Origin: Thermotogaceae bacterium
Lineage (GTDB): Bacteria > Thermotogota > Thermotogae > Thermotogales > Thermotogaceae
DNA length: 6,071 bases
NCBI GenBank assembly: GCA_027038385.1
Contig: JALVXE010000212.1
Location: 1 to 6,071, forward strand
Direction: 5' to 3'
Shown here: positions 1 to 5,522 of the stretch, piece after piece
How positions within the stretch are numbered: position 1 is the stretch's first letter
Layout of the letters: each line of letters starts with the position of its first letter
The notes under the pieces: model-generated
What the model was told of the DNA's origin: nothing
Databases searched by the model: none
Seen by the model: the letters and a program-made list of their open reading frames with translations, nothing else
Made by a program: the position numbers and the translations under genes

Positions 1-482
1 AGATCTACTCCAAGGACTCTAGAAGCTCCCAGTTTCGCTGCCAAAATGGACAAGATCCCACTTCCAGTTCCAACGTCCAAAAAGCTCATACCTTCTTTGA
101 AGTAATCCACTATGAAAGACGCAGCCAGCTTTGTTGTTGGATGAATCCCCGTTCCAAAAGCCATACCTGGCGGTATCTTCAAAACTATTTCTTCCTTTCC
201 TTCGTAATTTCCAACCGGATCCACTATCACTCCCCTGACAAGTTTGAAGGGTTCTCTGAGCTGGTTCTTTGCCCATTCAAGTGGATCAACTTCTCTTATC
301 TCCAGTGGTTTGAACCCCTCAGATTCCATGAGCTCATCAACACGGAGATCATAGCTCTTTAGAAACAAACCGAACTTGTTTTCTTCTATCGCGTACGGAG
401 CATTTAATTCAAAAAGGCGCTCCTCTATTCTCTGGAGCGCCTCCTCGTCTAATTTGTAAATAACCTCCTTTATCTTCTTCAT
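1..482 (-). CDS. prmA: Ribosomal protein L11 methyltransferase PrmA, N-terminal part (3' end cut by window edge)
   Basis: PrmA is a cytoplasmic SAM-dependent enzyme that methylates ribosomal protein L11. The first 160 residues are visible, with no stop before the left edge. The N-terminal L11-recognition region covers about residues 1-95. The family signature GMAFGTGIHPTT is at residues 106-117, where Ile113 sits at a position that varies in the family. The SAM-binding motif I, FLDVGTGSGIL, is at residues 134-144, followed by AAKLGASRVLGVD, whose last Asp (160) is the expected ribose-binding acid. The ATG start overlaps the rpiB stop as ATGA and has GGAGG at 490-494 with a 7-base spacer. The distance from this start to the GTGxHPTT motif fits the family. 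Full-length Thermotoga PrmA is roughly 260 aa, so about 100 residues are missing. A terminator-like hairpin lies in codons 14-24. Identification is secure. Confidence 0.95.
   Translation of the reverse strand, partial: MKKIKEVIYKLDEEALQRIEERLFELNAPYAIEENKFGLFLKSYDLRVDELMESEGFKPLEIREVDPLEWAKNQLREPFKLVRGVIVDPVGNYEGKEEIVLKIPPGMAFGTGIHPTTKLAASFIVDYFKEGMSFLDVGTGSGILSILAAKLGASRVLGVD
411..442 (-). terminator. Intrinsic-terminator-like hairpin with T run inside the 5' end of prmA
   Basis: Read on the minus strand, AGGCGCTCC (442-434) is followed by a 10-base loop (433-424), then the exact reverse complement GGAGCGCCT (423-415), then TTTT (414-411), making five T in a row with the last stem base. The 9-bp stem has seven G:C pairs. 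The T run lies downstream only in the minus-strand direction, which is the direction of the operon. It falls in prmA codons 14-24, about 40 bases after the start. The structure is seen directly; terminator or attenuator activity is inferred. Ribosomes translating prmA would unfold it. Chance formation in a Glu/Arg/Leu-coding stretch is possible. Confidence 0.5.
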
Positions 483-910
483 TCCATTTCCTCCAGTTTC
501 TTAACCCTTCTTTCGTGTCTTCCTCCTTGAAATTCTGCACTGAGAAATGCATCTACCGTCCAATTTGCAAGCTCTTTTCCCATAAGCCTACCAGCCATCA
601 CGAGCACATTTGCATTGTTGTGCTCTCTTGCCAGTCTTGCCATATCCGGGTAAAGACACAGAGCAGCCCTTATACCTCTACACTTGTTGGCAGCGATCGA
701 CATTCCAAGACCTGTTCCGCATATGAGTATCCCAAGGTTCGCCCCGCTTCTGACCTCATCGCAGACTTTCTTGGCATAGTCTGGATAATCAACCCTCTCT
801 TCCGAATAGGTACCTACATCTACGATTTCTATTCCCTTGGATTTCAAATATTCCTTCACGGATTCCTTGAGCTCATATCCAGCGTGATCACTGCCTATCG
901 CTATCTTCAT
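479..910 (-). CDS. rpiB: Ribose-5-phosphate isomerase B
   Basis: RpiB interconverts ribose 5-phosphate and ribulose 5-phosphate in the cytoplasmic non-oxidative pentose phosphate pathway. The 143-aa length is normal for the RpiB/LacA/LacB family. The N-terminal SDHAG has the sugar-handling Asp8 and His9. ICGTGLGMSIAANK holds the catalytic Cys64 and Thr66, the Cys form as in E. coli rather than the Glu form of actinobacteria. REHNNANVL has His97 and Asn98. The C-terminal GGRHERRV carries the phosphate-binding arginines. RpiB is therefore favoured over the allose-6-phosphate and galactose-6-phosphate (LacA/LacB) relatives, though side activity on allose 6-phosphate cannot be excluded. The ATG start overlaps the upstream STAS gene stop as ATGA, and GGAGGTGA at 915-922 is an excellent ribosome binding site. 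The downstream end overlaps prmA in the same way. T. maritima has rpiB in the same neighbourhood (TM1080, from memory). Confidence 0.96.
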   Translation of the reverse strand: MKIAIGSDHAGYELKESVKEYLKSKGIEIVDVGTYSEERVDYPDYAKKVCDEVRSGANLGILICGTGLGMSIAANKCRGIRAALCLYPDMARLAREHNNANVLVMAGRLMGKELANWTVDAFLSAEFQGGRHERRVKKLEEME

Positions 911-1236
911 CTTTTCACCTCCAACGCCTCTTCCAGAGTGTCAACGACGATCAGTATCTTGTTCAAGGATGTTATATCCAGAATCTTCTTTATACTGTCA
1001 TTGGGGGACGCTATAACGAGATCTCCATTCTCACCGAGACCTTTCTGTATGGACACAAGAATACCAAGGGCGTAGCTGTCTATACTCTTAACACCAGAAA
1101 AATCTAGAACCACCTTTTTAACTCCTTCTTTTAAACATTCTTTCTTAAGCCATTCCTTGAACTCAGGTGAGTTAGAAATGTCCAAAGAAGGTTTCATTCT
1201 GACTATGACGGTGTCTTTCAACCTGCCACAATCCAT
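907..1236 (-). CDS. STAS-domain anti-sigma factor antagonist-like protein, Tyr at phospho-acceptor site
   Basis: This is a single STAS domain of the SpoIIAA/RsbV type, the cytoplasmic partner-switch proteins that bind an anti-sigma kinase when unphosphorylated. The core VVLDFSGVKSIDSYALG matches the family, but the position of the phosphorylated Ser in DSSxLG is Tyr. Asp-Ser before it and Ala-Leu-Gly after it are kept. The N-terminal GxLD is also altered, to PSLD. It is clearly a paralogue of the next gene upstream, sharing LDxxNS, VLDxSGV, DSxALG, DSxxxxxxIT and DT..EA patterns. The ATG at 1236 is chosen because GAGGTGA at 1246-1252 lies 9 bases away. The GTG codons at 1239 and 1242 are in frame and possible, but the latter is only 3 bases from the Shine-Dalgarno. 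The 3' end overlaps rpiB by 4 bases. The partner and target are unknown; no anti-sigma kinase is in the window. Confidence 0.85.
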   Translation of the reverse strand: MDCGRLKDTVIVRMKPSLDISNSPEFKEWLKKECLKEGVKKVVLDFSGVKSIDSYALGILVSIQKGLGENGDLVIASPNDSIKKILDITSLNKILIVVDTLEEALEVKR

Positions 1237-1245
1237 CACCACGAA

Positions 1246-1252
1246 TCACCTC
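1246..1252 (-). promoter_or_regulatory. Ribosome binding site deciding the start of the second STAS gene
   Basis: GAGGTGA on the minus strand, formed by the last codons and stop of the upstream STAS gene. Spacers are 3 bases to GTG1242, 6 to GTG1239 and 9 to ATG1236, so the two inner starts are favoured. The overlap with the upstream stop codon suggests translational coupling of the pair. Confidence 0.7.
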
Positions 1253-1581
1253 ATTTTTTTGATGGCATCATCAACTGTGTTGAATATAGGCACAACTTTA
1301 TCTAGGGCGGTTATGGCAAATAGCCTCCTAACACTATCGACGAGTCCGGCTAACGCAAAACTTCCACCGTTCATCCTGCAGCTCTTGTAAAGGCTTATTA
1401 TCGTTCCAAGGGCCGAGCTATCCATGTAAGATACCCCAGACATGTCTAGTACTATGTTGACTTTTCCTTTGTCTATAAACTCGCTTGCTACCTCGTTTTT
1501 GAAGCTGTTCGAGTTCGTGACATCCAATTCCCCTTGTGGAATGATCACTACGACATTATCTTTCTCATAGGATCTGTACAT
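1246..1581 (-). CDS. STAS-domain anti-sigma factor antagonist (SpoIIAA/RsbV-like) with canonical phospho-Ser motif
   Basis: A one-domain STAS protein of about 111 aa, the usual size for SpoIIAA, RsbV and their relatives. In that family a partner kinase phosphorylates the second Ser of DSSxLG; the unphosphorylated form captures the kinase/anti-sigma factor and frees the sigma factor. Visible here are PQGELDVTNS near the N-terminus, then IVLDMSGVSYMDSSALG with the expected Ser at residue 56 from this start, and a C-terminal VRRLFAITALDKVVPIF stretch. I start at ATG1581 because GGAGG lies 7 bases upstream. A GTG at 1587 is in frame but almost touches the Shine-Dalgarno. It follows lexA after 19 bases and is followed by a diverged paralogue. 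T. maritima has a STAS antagonist at this place (TM1081, from memory). The sigma and anti-sigma partners are not in view. Confidence 0.9.
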   Translation of the reverse strand: MYRSYEKDNVVVIIPQGELDVTNSNSFKNEVASEFIDKGKVNIVLDMSGVSYMDSSALGTIISLYKSCRMNGGSFALAGLVDSVRRLFAITALDKVVPIFNTVDDAIKKMR

Positions 1582-1587
1582 ATTCAC

Positions 1588-1594
1588 CCCTCCC
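1588..1594 (-). promoter_or_regulatory. Ribosome binding site deciding the start of the first STAS gene
   Basis: GGGAGGG on the minus strand in the 19-base gap after lexA. The GGAGG core ends 7 bases before ATG1581 but only 1 base before GTG1587, which favours the ATG start. Confidence 0.75.
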
Positions 1595-1600
1595 GCGCAC

Positions 1601-2203
1601 TCAGCCTATGATTCTTATCACTCCGACGAGTTTCCCCAGAATCCTTACCCTTTCTGGCTCTACCACTATGGGACTCATCTCGGGATTTGAAGGTTTAAGA
1701 ACAACCATCTCGTTCTCATAGGACAAGCGTTTTAGTGTCGCCTGTTCGTTGTCTATAGATACCGCAACTATATCTCCTGGATCCGCGAAGTCCTGTTTCC
1801 TTATCACGACGTAATCTCCGTCCACTATATGATCGCCCACCATGCTGTTTCCCCTGACCTTGAGCGCAAAATGATCGAACCCGATAGACATCATGCTTTT
1901 TGGAACTTCTATTTCCTCTTCCGTTTCCTCCACCATGTCTATAGCCTCACCGGCCGCTATCGTGCCAACCACCGGTACGAGAACAGCCTCTGTCCTTTTC
2001 GATATGCTCATAGCTCTAGCTTTCTTTCCGGATCTCTTTATATAACCTTTCTTCTCGAGGGCGATGAGGTGTATCTGGGCCCCCCTCGGAGTTATCCTGA
2101 ACCTCCTTGCTATGTCCCTTATACTCGGTGGGTAGCCGTGCTTATCCATGTACTCCTCTATGAAATTCAAAACTTTCTTTTGCCTTTCCGTTAATCCTCT
2201 CAA
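1601..2203 (-). CDS. lexA: LexA, SOS-response transcriptional repressor/autopeptidase
   Basis: LexA represses DNA-damage genes as a dimer and cleaves itself when bound to RecA filaments. The 200-aa length is typical. Residues 1-65 form the winged-helix DNA-binding domain (LTERQKKVLNFIEEY, then GYPPSIRDIARRFRI and the wing ALEKKGYIKR). The cleavage site is Ala84-Gly85 in VGTIAAGEAI. The catalytic dyad is Ser120 in VRGNSMVGD and Lys157 in ATLKRL. All peptidase residues are present, so it should be SOS-inducible. The start is TTG at 2203, overlapping the archease stop as TTGA; an in-frame TGA just upstream (2207-2209) rules out a longer form, and AAGGTGG at 2214-2220 is the likely ribosome binding site with a rather long 10-base spacer. 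No convincing LexA operator was found in the window, so autoregulation cannot be judged here. It lies downstream of gyrA and the archease and upstream of two STAS genes. Confidence 0.97.
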   Translation of the reverse strand: MRGLTERQKKVLNFIEEYMDKHGYPPSIRDIARRFRITPRGAQIHLIALEKKGYIKRSGKKARAMSISKRTEAVLVPVVGTIAAGEAIDMVEETEEEIEVPKSMMSIGFDHFALKVRGNSMVGDHIVDGDYVVIRKQDFADPGDIVAVSIDNEQATLKRLSYENEMVVLKPSNPEMSPIVVEPERVRILGKLVGVIRIIG

Positions 2204-2574
2204 GTGTCAAACACCACCTTTAAGATTTTTGAATTTCCAATATCTTCACGACTCATGTGCTTTTTCAGCGGTTTGTAATCCAATTCCCGGATATTCGCCT
2301 TCTTGTAGATAACCTTCAACTTCTTTCCCCTAAGCTTGGTTTTGTCTGGAACCCATCCCCTATCGACCATGTATATCATATCGTTTGTTATATCGAAAAT
2401 ATCATCTGTTAAATCTTCGCCGAGCTCATATACTTTCTCACGTTTTTCCTCTTTAAACTCTCCATCTACTTCATTTTTAATTATATCAACAATGTCATTA
2501 AAAAGCTCACTTTCATCCGAGAAGACAATTTCATAAGCTTCATCTGCCGTATGAGGAATATCTCTATACATCAT
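2200..2574 (-). CDS. Archease-family protein (divergent)
   Basis: The 124-aa protein has the archease pattern: an N-terminal IPHTADEAYEI corresponding to the EHTADIG motif, a central EDLTDDIFDITNDMIYMVDRGW like the family's ExLLxxxLNEIIYxxD stretch, and a C-terminal KVVFDT, where the family ends in a conserved Asp. Asp11, Asp54 and Asp123 are candidates for the metal-binding acids. Archeases are small cytoplasmic cofactors that activate the RNA ligase RtcB by promoting its guanylylation. The usual KAxTYH motif is poorly kept, with PLKKHMSREDI in its place. The family call rests on motif reading and on memory that T. maritima TM1083, in the same spot, was solved as an archease. The start is ATG2574 or ATG2571; it overlaps the gyrA stop by 4 or 1 bases, with GGTGGTG just upstream. 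The 3' end overlaps lexA. No rtcB is in view. Confidence 0.82.
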   Translation of the reverse strand: MMYRDIPHTADEAYEIVFSDESELFNDIVDIIKNEVDGEFKEEKREKVYELGEDLTDDIFDITNDMIYMVDRGWVPDKTKLRGKKLKVIYKKANIRELDYKPLKKHMSREDIGNSKILKVVFDT

Positions 2575-4985
2575 CTCACCACCGATAGTTGTGCTATTTC
2601 GTCTTCATCGGATAGGACAATTAGCTTCACCCCTCTCGCGTATCTGCTCTGTACAGATACGTCATCCGCTTGAAATCTTATAACCGTTCCTTTCTTGGTT
2701 ATAAGGAGAACTTCATCATCATCTCTAACTAATCTAACTCCGATCACTCTTCCCGTTCCTTTTCCCATGGGGAAACTCTTCAATCCCACTCCACCTCTCC
2801 TCTGGATCCTGTATTCCCTGACGGGAGTTCTTTTTCCGAATCCTTTGGCTGTAACTGTCAGTATGTATCCATCGTCATTCTCAAGAACGGACATGTCGAC
2901 TACTTCATCACCCTTCGAAAGTCTCATCCCTATAACACCACCGGCAGATCTCCCCATAGTTCTTATATCGGAGATGGGAAATCTTATAGCCATACCGTTT
3001 TTCGTGGACAGAAAAACCGTGTCGCTCTCATCCTTCACCAGGGCTGCAGCAGCTACGGAATCCCCGCTGTCAAGCCTTATTATCTTTATTCCTCTGCTCT
3101 TTGCAGCATTCCTTATGTCCTCTAGTTTCAGTCTCTTTATTCTTCCCCTCTTCGTAACTATAACTATGTCCCCTGCTTCATCGTCGAGCTGCATCATTTC
3201 CAGTATTCTCTCGCCAGGCTCGATCTTGATATACCCCTCGACCTTCCTTCCTTTCGTTCCCCTAGATGACGTGTCTATCTCGTAGTTCTTGACAGCAAAA
3301 GCTCTTCCGAAAGATGTTATGAACAGCGTCCTCCCTTTGAGCCTTCCAGATGTCAGAAGGACCACCGCATCTCCATCTGAAACTTTAGCCCCTTTGAGAC
3401 CCTTCCCCCCTCTTTTCTGAAGCCTGTAGTTCTTCAAAAGAGTACTCTTTATATAACCCTTTTTGGTGAGGGTTATGACTATGTCCTCATCAACCAGGAG
3501 ATCCTCAACGGAATATTCGGTATCCTCGGAGGTCCCAATTTGAGTTCTTCTACCATCACCGTATTCTTCCTTGAGGTATAGCAACTCTTCCTTCATGACT
3601 CTGTAAACCTCGTTATCGTCCTCTATTATCCTTTTGCTTTTCTCCATCTTTTTGTTCAAATCCACGTACTCTTCCATGAGTCTTTCCGCTTCGAGAACAG
3701 TTAGCCTTGACAATCTCATGTCTAGTACGGCCTTGGCCTGCTCTTCTGTAACTCCTAACGTATCCATCAACTCTATTTTTGCATCGTCAACATTCTTGCT
3801 GCTTCTGACTATGTCTACCACCGTGTCTATCGACCTACTCGCTCTCATCAAGCCCTCAAGTATGTGCGCTCTCTTTGAATACTGAGAATACTCGTACTGC
3901 GCTCTCTTTCTTATTATCTCAAACCTGTGCTTGACGAACGCACCAATCAAATCCCTTATGTTCATGAGACGAGGCTTTTTCATCTCGTCTATGACGAGCA
4001 TCTGAACGGTGAAGGATGTCTGCAAAGAAGTGTGGACGTAGAGGTTTTTCAGGACGATTCTCCAGTCTATATCCTTCGGTATCTCTATTACGACTCTCAT
4101 TCCCCTCTTGTCGGACTCATCTCTGATGTTCTTTATCCTTATCTTGTCAGAACTCTGAGCGTATTTCGCTATCTCCTCTATGAGTGCTGCTTTGCTAACC
4201 ATATACGGTATCTCGGTTATCACTATCTTGTTCCTTTTCTTTCCTTCTTCAAAGTGGACTTTCCCGCGGATTTTCAAATTGCCTTTACCGGTTTCGTATA
4301 TGCTCTTCAAGGAATCTGTATTTACGTCTATTCCACCCGTTGGAAAGTCGGGTCCCTTTATATGCTCCATGATCTTTGACACGGATATCTCGTTATCGTC
4401 TATGTACGCGATTATCGCGTCGACGACTTCGGATAGGTTGTGCGGGGGTATGGAGGTCGCCATGCCTACCGCTATGCCAGACGAGCCGTTTATCAAGAGG
4501 TTCGGAACTTTGGAAGGGAGCACTTCAGGCTCGAGCAGAGTTTCATCGAAGTTCGGCATCATGGGGACGGTGTTCTTATCGAGATCTTGAAGCATCTCTT
4601 CGGCTAATTTTGTCAATCTCGCTTCGGTGTACCTCATAGCGGCTGGAGGATCTCTATCTATCGAGCCAAAATTTCCTTGACCTTCCACGAGGGGATATCT
4701 CATAGACAAAGGCTGGGCCATTCTGACCAGGGTGTCGTAAACGGCTGAATCCCCATGTGGATGGTATTTTCCGAGAACCTCTCCGACTATCCTTGCGCTC
4801 TTCTTGAAAGCCGATTTGTGTGTAAGACCGAGCTCTGCCATCCCATAGAGTATCCGCCTCTGGACTGGCTTCAATCCGTCCCTGACATCCGGTATAGCCC
4901 TTCCTATTATCACACTCATTGAATAGTTCAAATACGACTCTATGAGCTCATCTTCCAGAGCTTTCCTTATAACCTGTTCTGGCAA
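2571..4985 (-). CDS. gyrA: DNA gyrase subunit A
   Basis: GyrA is the breakage-reunion subunit of the A2B2 gyrase that introduces negative supercoils using ATP bound by GyrB. At 804 aa it is the normal size without an acidic tail. The N-terminal winged-helix and tower domains include AIPDVRDGLKPVQRRILYGM (30-49), KYHPHGDSAVYDTLVRMAQP (73-92) and the catalytic Tyr119 in AAMRYTEARL. Ser80 and Asp84, equivalent to E. coli Ser83 and Asp87, are the usual quinolone-sensitive residues. After a coiled-coil region (about 360-480) comes a six-bladed DNA-wrapping domain, with blade strands such as TKKGYIKS, SFGRAFAV, TKRGRIKR, TKNGMAIR, TAKGFGKR and TKKGTVIR. The GyrA box is QKRGGKG (523-529), and a second box-like QRRGGVG sits at 728-734. 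These favour GyrA over ParC. The TTG start at 4985 is supported by GAGGAGGA with a 7-base spacer. gyrB is not in the window. Confidence 0.97.
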   Translation of the reverse strand: MPEQVIRKALEDELIESYLNYSMSVIIGRAIPDVRDGLKPVQRRILYGMAELGLTHKSAFKKSARIVGEVLGKYHPHGDSAVYDTLVRMAQPLSMRYPLVEGQGNFGSIDRDPPAAMRYTEARLTKLAEEMLQDLDKNTVPMMPNFDETLLEPEVLPSKVPNLLINGSSGIAVGMATSIPPHNLSEVVDAIIAYIDDNEISVSKIMEHIKGPDFPTGGIDVNTDSLKSIYETGKGNLKIRGKVHFEEGKKRNKIVITEIPYMVSKAALIEEIAKYAQSSDKIRIKNIRDESDKRGMRVVIEIPKDIDWRIVLKNLYVHTSLQTSFTVQMLVIDEMKKPRLMNIRDLIGAFVKHRFEIIRKRAQYEYSQYSKRAHILEGLMRASRSIDTVVDIVRSSKNVDDAKIELMDTLGVTEEQAKAVLDMRLSRLTVLEAERLMEEYVDLNKKMEKSKRIIEDDNEVYRVMKEELLYLKEEYGDGRRTQIGTSEDTEYSVEDLLVDEDIVITLTKKGYIKSTLLKNYRLQKRGGKGLKGAKVSDGDAVVLLTSGRLKGRTLFITSFGRAFAVKNYEIDTSSRGTKGRKVEGYIKIEPGERILEMMQLDDEAGDIVIVTKRGRIKRLKLEDIRNAAKSRGIKIIRLDSGDSVAAAALVKDESDTVFLSTKNGMAIRFPISDIRTMGRSAGGVIGMRLSKGDEVVDMSVLENDDGYILTVTAKGFGKRTPVREYRIQRRGGVGLKSFPMGKGTGRVIGVRLVRDDDEVLLITKKGTVIRFQADDVSVQSRYARGVKLIVLSDEDEIAQLSVVR

Positions 4986-4992
4986 AATCCAT

Positions 4993-5000
4993 TCCTCCTC
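4993..5000 (-). promoter_or_regulatory. Strong ribosome binding site for gyrA
   Basis: GAGGAGGA on the minus strand, 7 bases before TTG4985. It decides the TTG start: the nearby ATG at 4992 touches the Shine-Dalgarno and is out of frame, and the ATG at 5004 lies before it. Confidence 0.75.
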
Positions 5001-5013
5001 TCATCAGAACACA

Positions 5014-5019
5014 ATTATA
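5014..5019 (-). promoter_or_regulatory. Possible internal promoter -10 element upstream of gyrA
   Basis: A perfect TATAAT on the minus strand lies in the 42-base gap before gyrA, the only real gap in the cluster. Transcription would start near 5007 and give a leader of about 22 bases carrying the gyrA Shine-Dalgarno. No good -35 was found at 16-18 bases upstream; the best match, TTAGAA at 5040-5045, has a 20-base spacer. The hexamer is seen; promoter use is inferred. Confidence 0.35.
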
Positions 5020-5027
5020 CATCTTTT

Positions 5028-5522
5028 TTAACGCTCAGGTTCTAAGAGTTCGTCTGTTATCGGATCATAGTATGCCAATATCTTTCCATTGGATAAAATC
5101 GCTATTTTTGCCACCAGCCATCCATTCTCAAACAGTTCGCTTAGCTTTCCCTTGATCATCTTTCCACATTCCGCGTAAACCATCTTCCAGTTTCTATCTA
5201 TCTTTCCCCCGACAACGGGTAGCAAATCTACTGAACTTCCAAACCTGGCGAATATCAGATCTTTGACGTCTCTTTTCCAATCTAGATGGTACACAGTCTT
5301 GTTGATTTCGCAGGTTCTTCTGCTTTCGTCAAATATCGCGTCGACTTTTCCAGAGTTCTTAACGACGAATCTGACGTGTGACAAGCCCAGGCCTTCCTCG
5401 ACCGATCTTTGAAAAGTCTTGTCTCCGTATATAGCAATATACCTTTGGAAGTTCCCATAGAACGAATAGTAGAACACTAGAACCAATATAACGACGATCG
5501 TCCAAAGAGCTAACCTTCTCAT
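5028..5522 (-). CDS. Hypothetical membrane-anchored protein, single N-terminal transmembrane segment
   Basis: I do not recognise this 164-aa protein. It begins MRR and then has a strongly hydrophobic, Tyr/Phe-rich segment (about residues 4-22, LALWTIVVILVLVFYYSFY) with no clear signal-peptidase site, so it reads as a signal anchor with the remaining ~140 residues outside the cytoplasm. That part is soluble and mixed in charge, with only two cysteines (71 and 119), which could pair; this is a guess. The C-terminal half has an alternating pattern (GWLVAKIAILSNGKILAYYDP) suggesting beta strands. The ATG at 5522 overlaps the ahcY stop as ATGA, the same junction style as elsewhere in the cluster. 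A TTG at 5528 is an in-frame alternative, with AAGGAG at 5540-5545 11 bases upstream. Being conserved in a tight operon before gyrA, it is probably a real gene. No function is proposed. Confidence 0.75.
   Translation of the reverse strand: MRRLALWTIVVILVLVFYYSFYGNFQRYIAIYGDKTFQRSVEEGLGLSHVRFVVKNSGKVDAIFDESRRTCEINKTVYHLDWKRDVKDLIFARFGSSVDLLPVVGGKIDRNWKMVYAECGKMIKGKLSELFENGWLVAKIAILSNGKILAYYDPITDELLEPER

Noticed and set aside
515..1075. Long open frames on the plus strand, including those at 515-1075, 2695-3285 and 3927-4379
   Set aside because: They lie opposite well-identified minus-strand genes, have low-complexity Ser/Phe/Leu-rich translations without family motifs, and lack plausible ribosome binding sites.
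1246..1587. GTG1587 as the start of the first STAS gene
   Set aside because: It is only 1 base from the GGAGG core, while ATG1581 two codons later has ideal spacing.
1698..1716. Inverted repeat AGAAC - 9 bases - GTTCT inside lexA, resembling a widened SOS box
   Set aside because: The spacing differs from the CGAAC-N4-GTTCG pattern and it lies deep in coding sequence; such short repeats arise by chance.
2205..2210. TTGACA (-35 consensus) on the minus strand at the lexA start
   Set aside because: No -10 element lies 16-18 bases downstream, and any transcript would begin inside the lexA coding region.
2204..2214. Small palindrome GTGTTTGACAC between the lexA ribosome binding site and start codon, considered as a LexA operator
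   Set aside because: The arms are only 4 bp, it does not match known SOS box forms, and it lies inside an operon rather than at a promoter.
2480..2485. Second perfect TATAAT on the minus strand, inside the archease gene, as a possible lexA promoter
   Set aside because: It is in an AT-rich coding stretch with no -35 match and about 270 bases before lexA; not enough support.
4948..5004. Short minus-strand reading frame from ATG5004 (ATG4992 internal) overlapping the gyrA start, about 18 codons
   Set aside because: ATG5004 has no ribosome binding site, and ATG4992 directly abuts the gyrA Shine-Dalgarno. It is too small and out of frame with gyrA; most likely chance.
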